Source of the DNA: Gammaproteobacteria bacterium
GTDB lineage: Bacteria; Pseudomonadota; Gammaproteobacteria; Pseudomonadales; Pseudomonadaceae
DNA length: 42,875 nt
Direction of reading: 5' to 3'
NCBI GenBank assembly: GCA_012728315.1
Contig: JAAYFI010000110.1
Span: forward strand, 1-42,875
The position numbers were made by a program, and so were the translations under genes. Below are positions 28,874 to 36,883 of this stretch, one piece after another (position 1 is the stretch's first letter; the number at the start of each line of letters is the position of its first letter). A model generated the notes under the pieces. It worked only from the letters and a program-made list of their open reading frames with translations, was not told the origin of the DNA and ran no database searches.

Positions 28874-29368
28874 TCAAATCACCCTGAACAGCGAATTAGG
28901 ATCACGCACGCCTTGCTTGCACAGCAACGGCAAAACCATGCCGTTGATGATGCTGTCGGACGGCATACCCGCTGATGCATCTGTACCCGCTGCATCGGCC
29001 GCCGAAAAGAACTCGCGCTCGATCGTGTCTACACGCTCGCGCTTGGTTTGACGGCTTGCATCTGTGCCTTTTGTCGCCCAGCCTGGCGTCATATCTTCAA
29101 GGTATGCTGCACGGTAAGCGGCATTGATCCACGCTTGCGGCACAAGGTCGCTAGGCACGGTCTGGCCGTTCATTTTGTGGCCTTTGCGCGGCCATGCTAA
29201 CAGCTGATTAAAACCACCTGCACGGCTACTGCAATTCAGGCGCGCTTCATACGCTGCGTCAATATAGTTGCTACCGATCTGCCGCAAAACAGCAGGGTCG
29301 CCCATCGTCGGTGGCAAGCCTTGCGCGGCAAGCCATTCTATAAGCCCGTCATCTGTGCCGTATGCCAT
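28874..29368 (-). CDS. Head-tail connector-like protein, DnaT-like family (164 aa)
   Basis: Residues 4-40 (TDDGLIEWLAAQGLPPTMGDPAVLRQIGSNYIDAAYEARL), followed by RAGGFNQLLAWPRKGHKMNGQTVPSDLVPQAWINAAYRAAYLED, match the phage family usually labelled 'putative DnaT-like ssDNA-binding protein'. Its place next to capsid genes and its helical fold suggest a gp6-type head-tail adaptor rather than a replication protein. The C-terminal tail is long and possibly disordered. Confidence 0.78.
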   Translation of the reverse strand: MAYGTDDGLIEWLAAQGLPPTMGDPAVLRQIGSNYIDAAYEARLNCSSRAGGFNQLLAWPRKGHKMNGQTVPSDLVPQAWINAAYRAAYLEDMTPGWATKGTDASRQTKRERVDTIEREFFSAADAAGTDASAGMPSDSIINGMVLPLLCKQGVRDPNSLFRVI

Positions 29369-29369
29369 A

Positions 29370-29582
29370 TTATGCCTCGCTCAGTTCGTGTTGGCGTTCG
29401 GGTGGTTTCGGCAAGGCCATCCAATGAGTGACAGAATCGGCATTGAAGTAGTCGTAGTTTAAGCAGAATTCTCCGTACTCTTCCGACCAGTAAGCTACAA
29501 ACATGTCACCGTCACGGTCAATTACCAATGCAGTATATCCATCCTCTGGAGGCCTGCAGTCCGCTGGAATCCACTCACTCAT
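29370..29582 (-). CDS. DUF551 domain protein, second copy (70 aa)
   Basis: ATG 29582 follows GGGGGGGAG; longer forms only add non-conserved residues. It starts MSEWIPADCRPPEDGYTALV and ends THWMALPKPP, the DUF551 signature as in the gene at 26035. Placed between the capsid and connector genes it interrupts the structural order, so it may be an acquired gene or a small accessory of the head. Function unknown. Confidence 0.85.
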   Translation of the reverse strand: MSEWIPADCRPPEDGYTALVIDRDGDMFVAYWSEEYGEFCLNYDYFNADSVTHWMALPKPPERQHELSEA

Positions 29583-29613
29583 AACTCCCCCCCACACATC
29601 CACGTATGCCATA

Positions 29614-29802
29614 TCATACCTCTTTTTTAGCGCGCTTAGCAGGTTTTGGCTTCTCGATTTCTTCAACCTTGAAATAGCCCACTGACTTTATCAAGCTGAG
29701 TTCGGCTGATGTTAAGTCGTCACACTCTAACACGCCACGCGCTGGAATTGTTTTATCGCCAATCTGATACGGACTGTTAATCAAGTTCTGTATTCTGTAC
29801 AT
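29614..29802 (-). CDS. Small basic head-region protein (62 aa)
   Basis: The frame begins MYRIQNLINSPYQIGDKTIPARG and ends in a Lys/Pro/Ala tail (EEIEKPKPAKRAKKEV). A GGGTG site precedes the ATG. Proteins with this small beta domain plus basic tail are often encoded directly after phage major capsid genes and are annotated only as hypothetical; a structural or DNA-contacting role is plausible. The capsid terminator lies 22 bases upstream. Confidence 0.78.
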   Translation of the reverse strand: MYRIQNLINSPYQIGDKTIPARGVLECDDLTSAELSLIKSVGYFKVEEIEKPKPAKRAKKEV

Positions 29803-29823
29803 AAGTCATCACCCTAAAAGTAA

Positions 29824-29855
29824 AAAGCCCCACAGAGTTTAACCCGCGAGGCTTT
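29824..29855 (-). terminator. Terminator directly after the major capsid gene
   Basis: Minus strand AAAGCC...GGCTTT with an interrupted inner stem and TTTTTACTTTT, 19 bases beyond the capsid stop codon. No promoter follows at once, so part of the transcripts must read through. This arrangement gives more capsid than connector message. Confidence 0.7.
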
Positions 29856-29873
29856 ATTTTCACATACCCAGCA

Positions 29874-30863
29874 TTACAGCGCTGGCGTGATGGCATCTAA
29901 ATAACGCAAAGCGCCGTCTCTTATTAGAGTTAACTGGCCGACACGACCAATGCCCGGGATTTGCCAGCTCAAAGGTCCGTTCTGATGCACATCGAGGAAA
30001 GAAAACGGTTTTGGCATTGGGAACTCAAGCGCATCTGGTGAGTTGCGGTAGCCCACTGCACGACCTTGGCCAACCACTGAGCCGATACCGGCCGTTGCAA
30101 GCGCTGGCAATTCGCGGATCGTGATCGAGCGACCGGTGCGCTGAGTCGTCACGTTATTCGCCATGAAGTACTGGAAAATAGTCATGTTAGGACTGGTCAC
30201 ACCATACGGCGTGTTGGTGATGTGGTTCATCGCAACAGCCGGTAGCAGGATCGTATCACCTAGCAAACTGGTCATAACACCAGACGAGCTTGGAGTGCCT
30301 TGCAGTAAGCTGTTCAGCTCAGTAACGATCTGATCAGGCGTTTTCAGGCCAACACCGGTTGCATCAACCCAGTTTCTGGCGTTGCCGGTACCGGTTGCAG
30401 GCGCAACAGCTGGAGTAACGCCAGCTTTGTTAATTAGACCAGTCCAGCCCTTGTGGCCACCACCGTACAGCGCCGTTTCAGCGCAGAAAATATCGGCCGC
30501 TTGACGCGCTGCAATAGCCTTGCGAGCGGTCAGCGGGAAGCCAGCGTGCATTGCTTTACCAAGTTCTTCAATGTTGTAGCCGTAACCGACCGCGTACATC
30601 GCAAAGTCTACGCCGATGCTCATTAGCGATACGTCAGCCTTTGGCACATCTTCTGCCCAGCCTGATTGCCATTTAGCGGCACCCGCCATATCGCCGACTT
30701 GGAAGTCAGCACCGCTCGCCCACTCTGGGTAGTCGGTATTGACCGGTACAAGTGACGCATAGTCAACGATGTCGTACTCGACGTTAAATGCGCGGTTTGA
30801 CTGCACTCGTGTTTGTTGGCGTAGGAAGTTAAGGCCCTGCGCGTCTGTGATAATTTGACTCAT
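29874..30863 (-). CDS. Major capsid protein (DUF2184-type), 329 aa
   Basis: The body matches the DUF2184 family of HK97-fold capsid proteins: RVQSNRAFNVEYDIVDYASLVPV near residue 18, KWQSGWAEDVPKADVSL near 63, YGYNIEELGKAMHAG about 94-108, and GWTGLINK near 139. The C-terminus runs LSWQIPGIGRVGQLTLIRDGALRYLD. There is no long N-terminal delta domain, so scaffolding must be separate; the DUF2213 protein two genes upstream is the likely candidate. Terminators and a nearby decoration gene agree with high expression. Confidence 0.9.
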   Translation of the reverse strand: MSQIITDAQGLNFLRQQTRVQSNRAFNVEYDIVDYASLVPVNTDYPEWASGADFQVGDMAGAAKWQSGWAEDVPKADVSLMSIGVDFAMYAVGYGYNIEELGKAMHAGFPLTARKAIAARQAADIFCAETALYGGGHKGWTGLINKAGVTPAVAPATGTGNARNWVDATGVGLKTPDQIVTELNSLLQGTPSSSGVMTSLLGDTILLPAVAMNHITNTPYGVTSPNMTIFQYFMANNVTTQRTGRSITIRELPALATAGIGSVVGQGRAVGYRNSPDALEFPMPKPFSFLDVHQNGPLSWQIPGIGRVGQLTLIRDGALRYLDAITPAL

Positions 30864-30875
30864 GATAATTACTCC

Positions 30876-31370
30876 TTAGCCTTCTGAGGGAACAACGGTA
30901 ACAGCGGCTGAACCCGGTACTAAACGAATGCGCAAACCAACCGCGCTGCCCTCTGCTGCTGCCTCATCGAACTCGCAGCCGCTTAACGGTAACAGACCGG
31001 CAGCGCTCGCACCATGAAACTTGCGCGTAGCTGGATCATAGAAAGGCTTAGCGCCTTCGGTCACGTCATCGCCTGCCAGCACGAACACTGTACCCATATC
31101 AGCAACGCCAAGCAGGTCGCCAACCGCAAAAGTAGCAGCGCCGTCAGAGGTAGGTGTGCCCAGCATATCGACGGTGCGCAATGCGATACCTACGAACACG
31201 TTACCAGTAGTGAGCGGAGCGACTTCTTGATCGCCGGTTGCGCGTTGCAATGGAATAGCAGAAGCAAACTCAACTGAAGCAACGCCGGTGCGCGGATTGT
31301 CTTCTTCCATGTTTGCCCATGTACCGACAATGCCGCGCTGCATGGTTGTTGCGTTAGGAATTAAAGCCAT
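30876..31370 (-). CDS. Head decoration-like protein (164 aa)
   Basis: A strong AGGAGG site precedes the ATG. The product is rich in Ala, Gly, Thr and Val, with short beta strands (RTGVASVEFASAIPLQRATGDQEVAPLTTGNVFVGIALRT...FAVGDLLGVADMGTVFVLAG), as expected for capsid decoration proteins coded between a DUF2213 protein and a DUF2184 capsid. It stands immediately upstream of the capsid gene. Confidence 0.82.
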   Translation of the reverse strand: MALIPNATTMQRGIVGTWANMEEDNPRTGVASVEFASAIPLQRATGDQEVAPLTTGNVFVGIALRTVDMLGTPTSDGAATFAVGDLLGVADMGTVFVLAGDDVTEGAKPFYDPATRKFHGASAAGLLPLSGCEFDEAAAEGSAVGLRIRLVPGSAAVTVVPSEG

Positions 31371-31372
31371 GA

Positions 31373-32482
31373 TTAGGCCTCCTTGTTATTGCGAGTTAAA
31401 CGGGCAACGTAGGCACTGTGACCATTATCCGCGCTATCGTTAGTGGTTTTAAGTAGAGCGTCTTTAACTGGATCAGTCGGTGCGGCATCTTCTGCGAGAA
31501 TATCAAAACGAGCATCAATGTACGCGTCAGACTTATCGGCAATAGCGGCATCACCCAGGCGGGTAGCGACCACGGTTTTGCGGATAGCAGAGTCGGATAG
31601 ACCGGCAAGCTCAGCAGTTGGCGCAATTTTCTTTGCAGTGGCGATCAGCTCAGCGCGTGCTGCTGCTTTTACGTCAATATCTGCGTCAGATAGAATCTTG
31701 CTTTTAGCGTCATCTAGCTGTGCTTGTAATTTCTCAAGCTCAGCATCTTTCGCTGCCAATGTTTGTGCGTGCTTTGACTCAGTATCGGCCAACGTTTTAG
31801 CGGCGGCGTCCTTGAATCGCTCAACTTCTGCGGCGTCCTCAGCGAGTACCTGTACTGCCTTGTCGCCCAATACTACTGTTTTGGTGGTCATAAGACCCTC
31901 CTTTGCGGTTTTGGGCGTGACGCCCTGTTTTGCGTTATCGTTAATTGGAGCAACACCCCATGAGTCACCTATTCTAGCAGTTCCAGCGCGGCCGTGCTGC
32001 TCTTGGCTAATATGATTTATTCGGATTTTACGCTGCACGGCATCGTATTCTTCGCCGATATCATTAACACCGTGCACAAACTCGACATTGCATGTGTAAC
32101 CCATGGATAGCTCACGGCGTCCGTTATTGTAGTCAGCGATTGCCTGAGAATCCATTAGCACTAACGGCACGCGAACATGATCGCCATCGCGCACCACGTC
32201 GCCGCCTAGCTGGCCAGTGGCAACCCGCTTCCAGTTATCAGCCGTCACTGGCTCATCTGGATGGCCGTTTACAGCAGGCTTATGCGCGTAGCTTGCTAAG
32301 CTGTCTTTATGGAAAACCTCAGACTCTGGCCGATACACGCGTACAATATCAAGATCAGATCGCCCAAGCTCTGCACCTGTATATAACTGAATACCAGTTC
32401 GCGCTGCCTTTACATCTGCGACTAAATACCCGTCATTTGTGATTCGCGGCTGGCTGGTTGTTACGCTGTCTAAGAATCTCAT
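31373..32482 (-). CDS. DUF2213 protein, probable head maturation/scaffold protein (369 aa)
   Basis: The N-terminal 190 residues match DUF2213: RITNDGYLVADVKAARTGIQLYTGAELG, then YRPESEVFHKDSLASYAHKP and RELSMGYTCNVEF, ending RIGDSW. The middle is a charged coiled coil (AEDAAEVERFKDAAAKTLADTESKHAQTLAAKDAELEKLQAQLDDAK), typical of scaffolds, and the C-terminus is basic. It overlaps the portal by ATGA. These proteins take the place of the prohead protease/scaffold in related phages, but a catalytic triad cannot be named with certainty. Confidence 0.85.
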   Translation of the reverse strand: MRFLDSVTTSQPRITNDGYLVADVKAARTGIQLYTGAELGRSDLDIVRVYRPESEVFHKDSLASYAHKPAVNGHPDEPVTADNWKRVATGQLGGDVVRDGDHVRVPLVLMDSQAIADYNNGRRELSMGYTCNVEFVHGVNDIGEEYDAVQRKIRINHISQEQHGRAGTARIGDSWGVAPINDNAKQGVTPKTAKEGLMTTKTVVLGDKAVQVLAEDAAEVERFKDAAAKTLADTESKHAQTLAAKDAELEKLQAQLDDAKSKILSDADIDVKAAARAELIATAKKIAPTAELAGLSDSAIRKTVVATRLGDAAIADKSDAYIDARFDILAEDAAPTDPVKDALLKTTNDSADNGHSAYVARLTRNNKEA

Positions 32483-33795
32483 AATTCACCCTCAGTAAAA
32501 CTATTTTGCTCAGATAGCGTACCGTATTTCTCGACCGACCTTTCAAGCCCAGGCAACACGCCTAATTCGGTCAGCTCGTTTACCAGGCTATCAGATAGCG
32601 CATCAAGCGGGATAATCTCACCCGCTGTGCTTCCTGCTATTGCTCTAGCGCCGTTTGCGACTTTGCCGAATATATCGGCACGCTCAAGCTCGGTACTCTG
32701 TCGCAGTGGGCGCCACTCATAGTGCACATCAAGCGGATTACTGCCCAGCGCTTGACGAACGATCAAACGGTCTAGCTTGCGCATAGCTGGCGCTATACGA
32801 GTAGCCTGCTCATGGGCAACACGATCATAATACACGCGCTCATCACCGTCACCTTGGCCAGACAAACCAGCTGCTGAGCGACCAAACAAGCGCGTAACTG
32901 GTATACGGAATGCTCCGGCAATCTCCTCTTGAAACTTTGCGATAACCTCTGGCAGGCTTCCGAACGATGCCGTCTTCTGATCGTACTCATCATCGCCATC
33001 GATCACCACTGCGCCGTTAATGCCTTTCATTGCTGCTTGCAAGTGCGCACGGCTGATAATTGCATCGTCCTGATTCGCGGCCAACATATCGGCAAAACCT
33101 TTGAACTTGAATACATCGACCTTTGCTTCAAAAATCAAACTGGCAATGTTTGCCATCGTGCTGTTGCGCTGGTTTAGCGCATCGCGCGCAGCCTTGATTA
33201 CGCTGTCGCCCCACGCTGAATCATTGGTCGAGTAAGCGGGATCTTTAACTGTATGCGCACCGTGCAGGATTACAAAACGGCTCGCATGGATTGTTACACG
33301 GCCGCCATTATCGCCGCTGTTTAGCGTGTAAAACTCTGGAAATCCGTAGTATTCGCTGTCGATGTCTTTGACGACAGGCTCTGCTTTTAGCGTGTTGCGC
33401 GTCATCACCACGATTGATTTTAGTTGCTCGGTGTCGCCTAATGGAATTGATTTATCAGGCGCTGCTGTATTGATATAGATCGCAGCACCACCGAGCAGGC
33501 GCGCACTAACCAAGCACTCTTGCAGCTTTGATTGCAAACCTAGCTGATCTTCGACTGCCTCGATCTTACTGATCTGCTCAGCACCGGCGCGCCACGACCG
33601 CCATTTACGAACAGAATCTTCTGCCGGTAAATCAACACCTGCTCGCGCTACCCAGCTGACCGCGTAGGTAGTTAGCAGCTCTTGCGGATCGTACATTGTA
33701 TCGACGTACTGAGTGTGCGCGGCCTTGTCTCTTGCTGTGCCTAAATTGGCAACAACATTTCGCAGACCGTCAGCTATGTTAGTTAATATACGCAT
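32479..33795 (-). CDS. Portal protein (DUF1073-like), 438 aa
   Basis: ATG 33795 follows GGTGG; an upstream TTG-start extension crosses the promoter. The protein has the DUF1073 features: MYDPQELLTTYAVSWVARAGVDLPA near residue 34, SARLLGGAAIYIN near 99, the GFPEFYTLN...IHASRFVILHG segment, and FRIPVTRLFGRSAAGLSGQGDGDERVYYDRVAHEQ in the C-terminal half. Portal dodecamers conduct DNA into the head. It lies between terminase and the DUF2213 gene. Databases may label the family 'Acb1-like', but no phosphodiesterase fusion is seen. Confidence 0.9.
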   Translation of the reverse strand: MRILTNIADGLRNVVANLGTARDKAAHTQYVDTMYDPQELLTTYAVSWVARAGVDLPAEDSVRKWRSWRAGAEQISKIEAVEDQLGLQSKLQECLVSARLLGGAAIYINTAAPDKSIPLGDTEQLKSIVVMTRNTLKAEPVVKDIDSEYYGFPEFYTLNSGDNGGRVTIHASRFVILHGAHTVKDPAYSTNDSAWGDSVIKAARDALNQRNSTMANIASLIFEAKVDVFKFKGFADMLAANQDDAIISRAHLQAAMKGINGAVVIDGDDEYDQKTASFGSLPEVIAKFQEEIAGAFRIPVTRLFGRSAAGLSGQGDGDERVYYDRVAHEQATRIAPAMRKLDRLIVRQALGSNPLDVHYEWRPLRQSTELERADIFGKVANGARAIAGSTAGEIIPLDALSDSLVNELTELGVLPGLERSVEKYGTLSEQNSFTEGEL

Positions 33796-33821
33796 GCATA
33801 CCACCGTTTTTATATTTGTCA

Positions 33822-33850
33822 ATCATACAGCTGTATGCGGATTGTAACAA
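33822..33850 (-). promoter_or_regulatory. Promoter with overlapping palindrome, upstream of portal
   Basis: On the minus strand TTGTTA (33845-33850), 17 bases, TATGAT (33822-33827). A perfect 14-base palindrome CATACAGCTGTATG (33824-33837) covers the -10 and the adjoining spacer, the usual place of a repressor operator. The gap between terminase and portal genes is only 57 bases. Confidence 0.72.
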
Positions 33851-33852
33851 CA

Positions 33853-35442
33853 CTAGAGGAAGCCTGACCATGAGTAGCCCTCCTTCTTCGTAACTGCGAA
33901 CGCCATCATAACGCTATCTGCTAAGTTTGGCGATTTTGTGCCGTCAGGCGCTTTATTGATCTGTATTTTACCGCGACTTGAACGCTTGTATGTTGGCTGG
34001 CTAAGCTCAGTGATCAGGTTGTTCTGCTGTGCCATTCCTTTGCGTATAACGATTATATCATCAACATTGAACGGCTTGCCATCGGTGACCGCCTCATGCG
34101 TGATCTTGAACCGGTCGCGCAATAACCACCACGATTGGGCTTTTAAGTTATCAAAAAAACTTTCATTGGTGCGGCCTTTGACGTATTCCTTGTCTGGATT
34201 TACTACGCTCGCACCACCGTGGAACGCCTCGCACTCAATTGATCCAAGGCCGCTGTAGTTGCGGTCAATGTTAATAACTCTGGCATCACCGCGCACACCG
34301 GCCCCGAGACCGTCCGAGTCATAGCGCAATCGGTCGATACCCCACTCATCACACAAGCCAAACGCCTTCTGAGTCGTGCCGTAAATGTCTTCCACGGTCT
34401 TTCCGTGCCAGTCCTTAACGTCCTCAATGATTACGCCGTCTCGCAATGTGATTGCATTGCTATCCTTTCCAAGGTCTGCAACGTCCAATGCCGCAAACCG
34501 TTCGCCTGTGGCATCAACGCCTAGCTTCTTGTCAGCGTCAATAGCAGATTGCACCCATGCGCTAGGAATCAGCACACCATCAACCGATGCCGCAAAGTCA
34601 ATGTCAATCTCTTGGGCGACTGTAATCGGATCAAGTATTGATTTCTGCTTCTCGTACCACTCATCATCTTTGCGCGGATCGTCACGCCAGTGGAACGTGA
34701 ACGTGTTGAACTTTCCAGACCTTACCTTTTCCGCGAAAGGGTTTGCTAATCCGTTAGGCGTTGATATATCCAGCCTGCAATTCGTTGTCTGCGATAGTGA
34801 CGCTTCGACAAGCTGGGGGCGTTCTAGGAACGCGCTCTCGTCAACAAAATAGATACTGGCACGATCACCGCGCCCGATACCGTCACCAGCCTCACCAACC
34901 AGAACCGAACCAGTATTTGGAAACTTTATCCGCATGTGCGGGTCTGTGACGCCTTGCACGTAACCACCGCGCAATTCCGGCGGTAGAAGCTGCATAAACA
35001 TACGCGCCTTAAAGAAAAGGCTTTTAGGGCTGCCGATCTTGTCGACGTATTCTTCTTTGCGACTACCGAAACCGATCACCAGATCATCTCTAGTCACGCT
35101 AAGCACACAAGCAAGCGCAACAGATAACCAGCTTAGGCCCATATCACGGCTTTTAACTGTTGGTGCGGATGTTTGGTTTTTCCATTTGTCGACCGCCCAA
35201 TCAATCCATTCAACCTGCTTATGAAAAAGAATAAAAGGAACGATAACAGGTAAGCCGCGCTCTGCGTTTCTTGGGTCAGCAGTGCAGCCCCAATCAATAA
35301 TCATCTGAGCTGGATTGTTTCGATAATACGCAAGCAAATTGGAGAATGAGTTAGGTGTTGCGCGCAGCTTCTTAAGTCGATCCGCGCGCTGCGCAAACAC
35401 CGATGAATAGTCAGGGTTTCGAAAATCAAACCCGTCAACCAT
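33853..35442 (-). CDS. terL: Terminase large subunit (529 aa)
   Basis: The ATPase half includes an adapted Walker A region around SRDMGLSWLSVALAC (about residue 97-111), IYFVDESAFLERP near 173 (Walker B with the catalytic Glu), and LDISTPNG (motif III). The nuclease half has ALDVADLGKDSNAI (about 293-306; first Asp), YDSDGLGAGVRGD (about 366-378), and the terminal LADSVMMAFA Asp. It packages DNA at the portal. It overlaps terS by eight bases. Confidence 0.94.
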   Translation of the reverse strand: MVDGFDFRNPDYSSVFAQRADRLKKLRATPNSFSNLLAYYRNNPAQMIIDWGCTADPRNAERGLPVIVPFILFHKQVEWIDWAVDKWKNQTSAPTVKSRDMGLSWLSVALACVLSVTRDDLVIGFGSRKEEYVDKIGSPKSLFFKARMFMQLLPPELRGGYVQGVTDPHMRIKFPNTGSVLVGEAGDGIGRGDRASIYFVDESAFLERPQLVEASLSQTTNCRLDISTPNGLANPFAEKVRSGKFNTFTFHWRDDPRKDDEWYEKQKSILDPITVAQEIDIDFAASVDGVLIPSAWVQSAIDADKKLGVDATGERFAALDVADLGKDSNAITLRDGVIIEDVKDWHGKTVEDIYGTTQKAFGLCDEWGIDRLRYDSDGLGAGVRGDARVINIDRNYSGLGSIECEAFHGGASVVNPDKEYVKGRTNESFFDNLKAQSWWLLRDRFKITHEAVTDGKPFNVDDIIVIRKGMAQQNNLITELSQPTYKRSSRGKIQINKAPDGTKSPNLADSVMMAFAVTKKEGYSWSGFL

Positions 35443-35917
35443 TCATTAAGTCCTGATACGCCTTTGCAGCGTCTTGCGGGTTCATGTCTGCAGTCACCTT
35501 AATATCTTGCGTCTGCTTAACTTCTTGCTTGTCCGCCAAGCCAAGATCACGCGCAATAATATTAGGGTTTAGCATATCAGCAGCAGCGCCGGTGAACTTT
35601 TGCTCATAGATGATTTCTTCGGCTCGCGTGATGACTGGGATAAAATCATCTAACTCCTTGTAATTTAACCATGTTTTATGGTCAATACCCAAGAAAAGCC
35701 TAAGCCCTGTTAGAGTCATAGCTCGCATTTTGCTAACAGTGTCTTTTGTTATCTGGCCGTTGGCGTGAAAGATCTTCTGCTCAAGCAGCGGGTTGTCTTC
35801 TACCCATTGGAAGTATTCAACACAAGCCTCCCACAAGCAATCCGACGTAGAGAATATCTTGTCTCTGCCGTGCTTTGCTCTTGCCTTCCAGAACTGATTT
35901 CCCATAGGAGCAGCCAT
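35435..35917 (-). CDS. terS: Terminase small subunit/DNA-packaging protein (160 aa)
   Basis: The sequence MGNQFWKARAKHGRDKIFSTSDCLWEACVEYFQWVEDNPL (from residue 5), then MRAMTLTGLRLFLGIDHKTWLNY and YEQKFTGAAADMLNPNIIARDLGLADKQE matches the phage DNA-packaging small terminase family. It should bind the packaging site near its own gene and recruit TerL, whose gene overlaps it. GAGGG lies eight bases before the ATG. Confidence 0.92.
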   Translation of the reverse strand: MAAPMGNQFWKARAKHGRDKIFSTSDCLWEACVEYFQWVEDNPLLEQKIFHANGQITKDTVSKMRAMTLTGLRLFLGIDHKTWLNYKELDDFIPVITRAEEIIYEQKFTGAAADMLNPNIIARDLGLADKQEVKQTQDIKVTADMNPQDAAKAYQDLMNG

Positions 35918-35928
35918 AACTTAACCCT

Positions 35929-36060
35929 CTAAATGGTGCAGGCTCCGCCACAATCATTATCAGCCTCAATGGGCTGCTCGTCTTCGGCGAGTTTCTGTTC
36001 TCTGCGCTGCTCAGCTTCTGCTAATGCGCGTTCGTCAATATCAAAATCATCTAAATTCAT
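35929..36060 (-). CDS. Small acidic hypothetical protein (43 aa)
   Basis: ATG 36060 follows GGTGGTAG; a longer in-frame version would run through the hairpin upstream. The product is highly acidic (DDFDIDERALAEAEQRREQKLAEDEQPIEADND) and ends CGGACTI with two Cys. It lies 11 bases before terS and is the first gene behind the 36100 promoter. Function unknown; acidic DNA-mimic-like composition is only an impression. Confidence 0.68.
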   Translation of the reverse strand: MNLDDFDIDERALAEAEQRREQKLAEDEQPIEADNDCGGACTI

Positions 36061-36072
36061 ACTACCACCATT

Positions 36073-36098
36073 AAAAAACCCGCCAATTTCGACGGGTT
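36073..36098 (-). terminator. Hairpin with U-run in the leader of the terminase operon
   Basis: Minus strand AACCCG pairs with CGGGTT around a 10-base loop, followed by six T's. It begins almost at the predicted start of RNA from the 36100 promoter, so it can stop upstream transcripts and also forms the 5' end of the terminase message. Confidence 0.7.
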
Positions 36099-36099
36099 G

Positions 36100-36108
36100 A
36101 TTATACCA
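36100..36108 (-). promoter_or_regulatory. Extended -10 promoter before the terminase genes
   Basis: Minus strand TGGTATAAT within TTGTGGTATAAT, the same 12 bases found at 26972-26983. It lies about 40 bases upstream of the small acidic gene and immediately 5' of a hairpin/U-run. Confidence 0.72.
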
Positions 36109-36116
36109 CAATACGG

Positions 36117-36419
36117 CTATCTGTTTTTAATGCAGAACAATGCCCATTTTATACCGAACTCTGCGCGCTGATTTGCAGCGTTTTCTGGTGTCTGCATGGC
36201 GTGCTGATCGTATGCGTCTATGATGATTCTATGAAATAGATCGTTATCCAGCAGGGCCATAACCTTGCTAATCGGTACGCCTGACTGCCTTGCATTCATG
36301 ACCTCTACAGCAGTCTCCTCTAGCTCGGAGCACGTCTGGCTGCTGATAACATGACCACCTGCAAACGCTGGTGCACTCATTGCAACAGATAAAGCCAAGC
36401 CAATTAGTAATTTTTTCAT
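36117..36419 (-). CDS. Secreted/periplasmic hypothetical protein (100 aa)
   Basis: A classical signal peptide (KKLLIGLALSVAMSAPAFA, cleavage after AFA at about residue 21) precedes an 80-residue helical mature part with two Cys (SQTCSELEETAVEVMNARQSG...IKWALFCIKNR). No catalytic motif is visible. It is the last of five small genes at the head of the leftward region, before the terminase. Periplasmic phage proteins in such positions may modify the envelope or block superinfection; nothing here decides. Confidence 0.8.
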   Translation of the reverse strand: MKKLLIGLALSVAMSAPAFAGGHVISSQTCSELEETAVEVMNARQSGVPISKVMALLDNDLFHRIIIDAYDQHAMQTPENAANQRAEFGIKWALFCIKNR

Positions 36420-36434
36420 TTCTCATTCTCCCAT

Positions 36435-36683
36435 TTATTCATAGAAATTATCATCAACTTCACCACTCTTTGCAAAAGTCCCGCTGTATGGATCTAATCC
36501 TCTAACTGACTCCGATAAACCACTGCACACCTCCATACGGTATATGTCACTAGAGTCTCCTCCAACCTCCACCATAACAACACCACCATCAAACTCTCCT
36601 GTGAACGTGAAGGTATATTTGTAGTAGCTGGAGAACTTTACTTCAACATCACCATACCTATTCATAAACTCTTGTTTAGTCAT
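36435..36683 (-). CDS. Hypothetical protein (82 aa)
   Basis: ATG 36683 overlaps the previous gene by ATGA. The product begins with a helix (TKQEFMNRYGDVEVKF), then a Tyr/Phe-rich beta segment (SYYKYTFTFTGEFDGGVVMVEVGG) and an acidic C-terminus. No recognised family. Confidence 0.78.
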   Translation of the reverse strand: MTKQEFMNRYGDVEVKFSSYYKYTFTFTGEFDGGVVMVEVGGDSSDIYRMEVCSGLSESVRGLDPYSGTFAKSGEVDDNFYE

Positions 36684-36883
36684 TTCTCACTCTCCACCAG
36701 CTGTTTATAAACCTCTCCCCAGTCCGCCGTACTGATACTTGGCCGATACATACGACCATCAATCAGCACTGATTCGTGCGATAGGCTGCCAAGATTCTGG
36801 ATGCCTGCAATCTGAGCTACCTTACGCTTGCTGCCTGCTTTTTTGATGAGCTCGCTTAGTGGGATTGCTGTGAGTGTTTTCAT
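36680..36883 (-). CDS. Small HTH-like hypothetical protein (67 aa)
   Basis: Residues 9-31 (LSELIKKAGSKRKVAQIAGIQNL) have a helix-turn-helix feel, and the remainder is a short beta extension (IDGRMYRPSIST). The first five residues, MKTLT, are shared with the next gene upstream (36880), a possible trace of duplication of the translation start region. ATGA overlaps at both ends show strict coupling. A regulator role is possible but unsupported. Confidence 0.72.
   Translation of the reverse strand: MKTLTAIPLSELIKKAGSKRKVAQIAGIQNLGSLSHESVLIDGRMYRPSISTADWGEVYKQLVESEK

Noticed and set aside
32479-33795. Anti-CBASS Acb1 activity for the DUF1073-like portal
   Set aside because: The family name in databases reflects fusions or neighbours elsewhere; this protein has a portal-like layout and no visible paired HxT/HxS phosphodiesterase motifs.
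33817-33822. Perfect TTGACA on the minus strand before the portal gene
   Set aside because: No acceptable -10 lies 15-19 bases downstream; the overlapping TTGTTA-17-TATGAT is better.
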